Source: Solibacillus isronensis
Lineage (GTDB): Bacteria > Bacillota > Bacilli > Bacillales_A > Planococcaceae
Direction: 5' to 3'
Length of the DNA: 64,000 nt
NCBI RefSeq assembly: GCF_900168685.1
Contig: NZ_FVZN01000014.1
Coordinates: forward strand, 186,001-250,000
The notes below the pieces were generated by a model that had not been told where the DNA came from, made no database searches, and saw nothing but the letters and a program-made list of their open reading frames with translations. A program made the position numbers and the translations under genes. Shown here piece after piece: positions 61,634-64,000 of the stretch. The stretch's first letter is position 1; each line of letters begins with the position of its first letter.

Positions 61634-63004
61634 TTACTGTTTTGTTGTTACATGTAAATAAATACCGGCTTTTAAATTTTTGCCTTTTTCATTTTTTACT
61701 TTAGGATGAACGATCAGTGCATACTCCTTACCGGCAGTTAACTCTTTTGTAGGGGTAACAACTAGCTGTTGACCCGATAATTTATACGTTGTTTTGACAG
61801 TATCTGCACCTAGCTCGACTAGTTCAACGGAAGAAGAAGCAAGGTCTTTCGCCAGTTTAGCAGAAAACTTGATCGTAAATGTTTTGTTTAATGGAACATT
61901 TTTTAATGCAGCAAGTTCTTTATAGTTTTTTAAGTTTGAAGCGATTGTGTCGTAATGTGCTTTAAAGAGCGGTTCACTCGCTGTTTTAATATGAGGTTTA
62001 ACCCCGACTTCATTTATTTTTGTGCCGTTTGGACCATAAAAATGACCAACTGTTAATTTTAAGAAGCTGCCATCTTCAAGCTCGTAAAATGCCTGCATAG
62101 AACCTTTACCATAAGTTGTTTCCCCGTATAACGTAACTGCTTTTTGATCGGCAAGTGCTGCTGCAGTCATTTCAGATGAACTTGCACTATATCTATTTAC
62201 TAGCATTTTCGTATTTTCAGGGAATGTTGTCGATTGCTTCATTGAGCGAACAATAGATGTCCCCGAAGCTTCCTTCAGCTTGTAGGCATAGGTGGCATTA
62301 GGGAACATACCGATGAGCTGTTCTGCTGCTGTTACATAGCCGCCTCCGTTATTTTGCAAATCGAAAATAAATGATTTTGCCCCTTTATTTTTCAAATCAC
62401 GGATGGCTTTTGATACGAGGCTTGCCGTGTCATTTGAAAATGAATTCAATGAAATATAGCCCGTATTACCGTATAAAAGCTTAGTTTCCACATTAGGAAG
62501 TGAGAAAGCTTTACGTGTTAATTTCTTCGTCAATATTGTGCCGTCTTCACGTGAAACCGTTATAGAAACCGTTGTATTTGCTGCTCCTTTTATACGGGAA
62601 GAAGCCTGATCGATTGTCAGCCCTGCAACCGGTTTTTCATCAATCTCAGTGATGATATCACCAACTTTTAAGCCTGCATTTTTTGCACTGCCGCCATCGA
62701 TAAGTTCGGAAATTTGAATACCGTTTTCTACCTTCTCAATGACTACACCGATACCTACAGTAGTAAGGTCCACGCCATTAATAAACTCATCGAATTCTTC
62801 CGGCGTAAAGTAAGCCGAATACGGATCAAGCATTTCTGCCAGTTGCTCGAGGCTTGTGGCCCGGTTGATGTCACCGTTAACATTGCCTACATAGTTTTCC
62901 TTAACAATCTGTTTTGCTTCATCTAAAGGAGCACCTAGTACCGTCAAAGGAACAGCCAGGCACATGATGAAAAACAGCATTGCTGATAAATGTTTTCTTA
63001 GCAT
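61634..63004 (-). CDS. S41-family (CtpA-type) secreted serine protease with PDZ domain
   Basis: This 456-residue exported protease starts at ATG 63004 after GAGGTGG. A signal peptide (MLFFIMCLAVPLTVLGA) is followed by a short helical region, a PDZ domain (about 70-155; GIGVVIEKVENGIQISEL, GLKVGDIITEIDEKPV) and the S41 catalytic domain (about 160-335). The likely Ser/Lys dyad lies in NRYSASSSEMTAAAL and YGETTYGKGSMQ, and the family segment SFIFDLQNNGGGYV is present. The final 100 residues form a beta-rich SbsA-type Ig-like domain (LNKTFTIKFSAKLAKD), an unusual addition that resembles the domains of the S-layer proteins here. It would trim exported proteins at their C-termini. Confidence 0.88.
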   Translation of the reverse strand: MLRKHLSAMLFFIMCLAVPLTVLGAPLDEAKQIVKENYVGNVNGDINRATSLEQLAEMLDPYSAYFTPEEFDEFINGVDLTTVGIGVVIEKVENGIQISELIDGGSAKNAGLKVGDIITEIDEKPVAGLTIDQASSRIKGAANTTVSITVSREDGTILTKKLTRKAFSLPNVETKLLYGNTGYISLNSFSNDTASLVSKAIRDLKNKGAKSFIFDLQNNGGGYVTAAEQLIGMFPNATYAYKLKEASGTSIVRSMKQSTTFPENTKMLVNRYSASSSEMTAAALADQKAVTLYGETTYGKGSMQAFYELEDGSFLKLTVGHFYGPNGTKINEVGVKPHIKTASEPLFKAHYDTIASNLKNYKELAALKNVPLNKTFTIKFSAKLAKDLASSSVELVELGADTVKTTYKLSGQQLVVTPTKELTAGKEYALIVHPKVKNEKGKNLKAGIYLHVTTKQ

Positions 63005-63144
63005 GAGTCCACCTCATCAATTTTATTTTTCTATAATGTAATGCGTAATGCCATGATAGGGATATTACCATATTTTATCATGAAAGCTTCCCGAATTTAT
63101 GGTAAGGGTAAAAAATATTTTAAGCTACTTTTAGTCAATAAAAG

Positions 63145-63182
63145 AGGGTAAGTTACAAGTTTTTACACTTATAACTTACCCT
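63145..63182 (-). terminator. Probable terminator downstream of brnQ
   Basis: AGGGTAAGTTA pairs perfectly with TAACTTACCCT, with an extra inner AAG/CTT, and is followed on the minus strand by CTTTTATT. It lies about 160 bp after the brnQ stop codon. Confidence 0.65.
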
Positions 63183-63188
63183 ATCTAT

Positions 63189-63330
63189 CTTCATTCAGTT
63201 GTTCATTACAGCAAGATTTCCATAGCCCCGCTGAATGAAGATGAGCCCCTGGCGGATGTCACAGATTTTTTAAAGGAGATTTTTGAGTAAACTCAAAAAA
63301 ATCTGGACGCAATTACGCCAAGGCGTAATT
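63189..63330. repeat. Structured intergenic element with three hairpins
   Basis: Three inverted repeats lie in a row. CTTCATTCAG/CTGAATGAAG spans 63189-63240 with a 32-nt loop. AGATTTTTGAGT/ACTCAAAAAAATCT spans 63277-63304. AATTACGCC/GGCGTAATT spans 63311-63330. No open frame covers it. The compact layout resembles interspersed non-coding elements in other Bacillales genomes, but I cannot name a family. Confidence 0.5.
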
Positions 63331-63343
63331 TATATTAGTAAAC

Positions 63344-64000
63344 TTATTTTCGTTTTGCTAAATACATGATGTAGCCGATGACACCACCGACTAGTGCTGG
63401 TACAACCCATGCGATGCCTTGCTCATAAAATGGGAAGATTGATAAAAATTTATCGTATGCTGCAATTTCAAAGCCGGCTTGTTTAATTCCATCATATATT
63501 GCAACAACACCTGTGAAAATTAAAGCCATTCCATATACACTTGGTGCATGATTGAATAAATTTCCGAATAGTGCAAAAATCATAAGCACGATTGCGAACG
63601 GATAAATTGCAACTAAAACAGGTAATGATAGATTAATTAAATCTGATAGTCCAAAGTTAGAAACACCGAAGCTAAATAGTGCAAAAATTACTAAGTATAC
63701 TTGGTAAGAAACTTTCGGGAAAATCTTATGGAAAAATGTTGCGTTTGCAGATAAAAGACCTACAGATGTTGTTAAACAAGCTAAAATGATAACGGCTGAT
63801 AAAATGATTTTACCGGCTTGTCCATATAGTTTCTGTGCTGCTAAAGAAATAATGGTACCGCCATCTTCATGGAAGCCGATAGCTGATGTACTTGTTACCC
63901 CAATATAACCTAATGATACATAAACAAATGCTAAACCGATTGCAGCGACAATACCCGCGAAAATTGTAATTTTTACTTGTTTTACTCTATCAGTAATGCC
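63344..64000 (-). CDS. brnQ: Branched-chain amino acid transporter BrnQ (LIVCS family), C-terminal part
   Basis: The frame is open from the right window edge to the stop at 63344, giving 218 visible C-terminal residues; the start lies outside. Family segments are GYIGVTSTSAIGFHED, ILACLTTSVGLLSANATFF, FSFGVSNFGLSDLINLSLP and the C-terminal IYMLA-type end (GYIMYLAKRK). About six membrane helices are visible. The family imports leucine, isoleucine and valine with a cation. It is followed on the minus strand by the hairpin element and a probable terminator. It has no link to the wall genes. Confidence 0.88.
   Translation of the reverse strand, partial: GITDRVKQVKITIFAGIVAAIGLAFVYVSLGYIGVTSTSAIGFHEDGGTIISLAAQKLYGQAGKIILSAVIILACLTTSVGLLSANATFFHKIFPKVSYQVYLVIFALFSFGVSNFGLSDLINLSLPVLVAIYPFAIVLMIFALFGNLFNHAPSVYGMALIFTGVVAIYDGIKQAGFEIAAYDKFLSIFPFYEQGIAWVVPALVGGVIGYIMYLAKRK

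Overview
The window is low-GC Gram-positive DNA. It has AT-rich intergenic regions, strong AGGAGG-type ribosome binding sites, many intrinsic terminators, and TTG and GTG starts. It also carries an exceptional density of S-layer-homology (SLH) proteins together with csaB, the wall-polymer pyruvylation gene that anchors SLH domains. This points to a Bacillales member of the Planococcaceae type (Lysinibacillus/Solibacillus/Sporosarcina-like). That assignment is inference from gene content; no 16S gene or other typing marker is present.

Layout. 1-12.5 kb: the tail of a surface protein, then two very large paralogous secreted nucleases (380-5119 and 8912-12448). Between them lies a damaged interval: a group II intron 3' remnant, a truncated surface-protein gene, an IS3-family element sitting in the loop of that gene's terminator, and a sulfurtransferase gene. 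12.6-21.3 kb: two tandem membrane-anchored diguanylate cyclases, an SLH-CAP protein, a HlyD-like/Yip1-like membrane gene pair and a chromate transporter. 21.8-31.1 kb: three tandem S-layer-type genes. The first has a near-consensus promoter and codon use typical of very high expression. 31.2-33.1 kb: an apparently intact group IIC-type intron with its reverse transcriptase, placed just after the third S-layer gene's terminator. 33.5-54.9 kb: a series of mostly single-gene units for SLH proteins (SLH-only, CAP, NlpC/P60, amidase, glucosaminidase, phosphodiester glycosidase, one enzyme-like protein of unknown type), one giant helical-repeat protein and an O-antigen-ligase-like polymerase. 55.6-64 kb: a NERD-domain protein, the csaB-glycosyltransferase-MurJ/MviN operon, a TetR regulator, an S41 protease and a truncated BrnQ transporter.

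How it fits together. CsaB and its operon partners, perhaps with the Wzy-like protein, would make and pyruvylate the secondary wall polymer. The eleven SLH proteins would bind that polymer, forming the S-layer lattice and holding wall hydrolases at the surface.

The most unusual signal is non-coding. Seven intergenic regions between 21.3 and 55.5 kb carry arrays of a short degenerate motif (AAAGTAGAA, TTATTAGAA/TTATTAGCC or ATTCGAC variants) repeated with an almost exact 21-bp period, which is two turns of DNA. Three of the arrays have a superimposed repeat of about 124 bp (five 21-bp steps plus one 19-bp step). Most start within 15-35 bp of the T-run of an intrinsic terminator. The 124-bp register shifts the reading frame each time, so they are not coding. 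I do not recognise them as a described element family.
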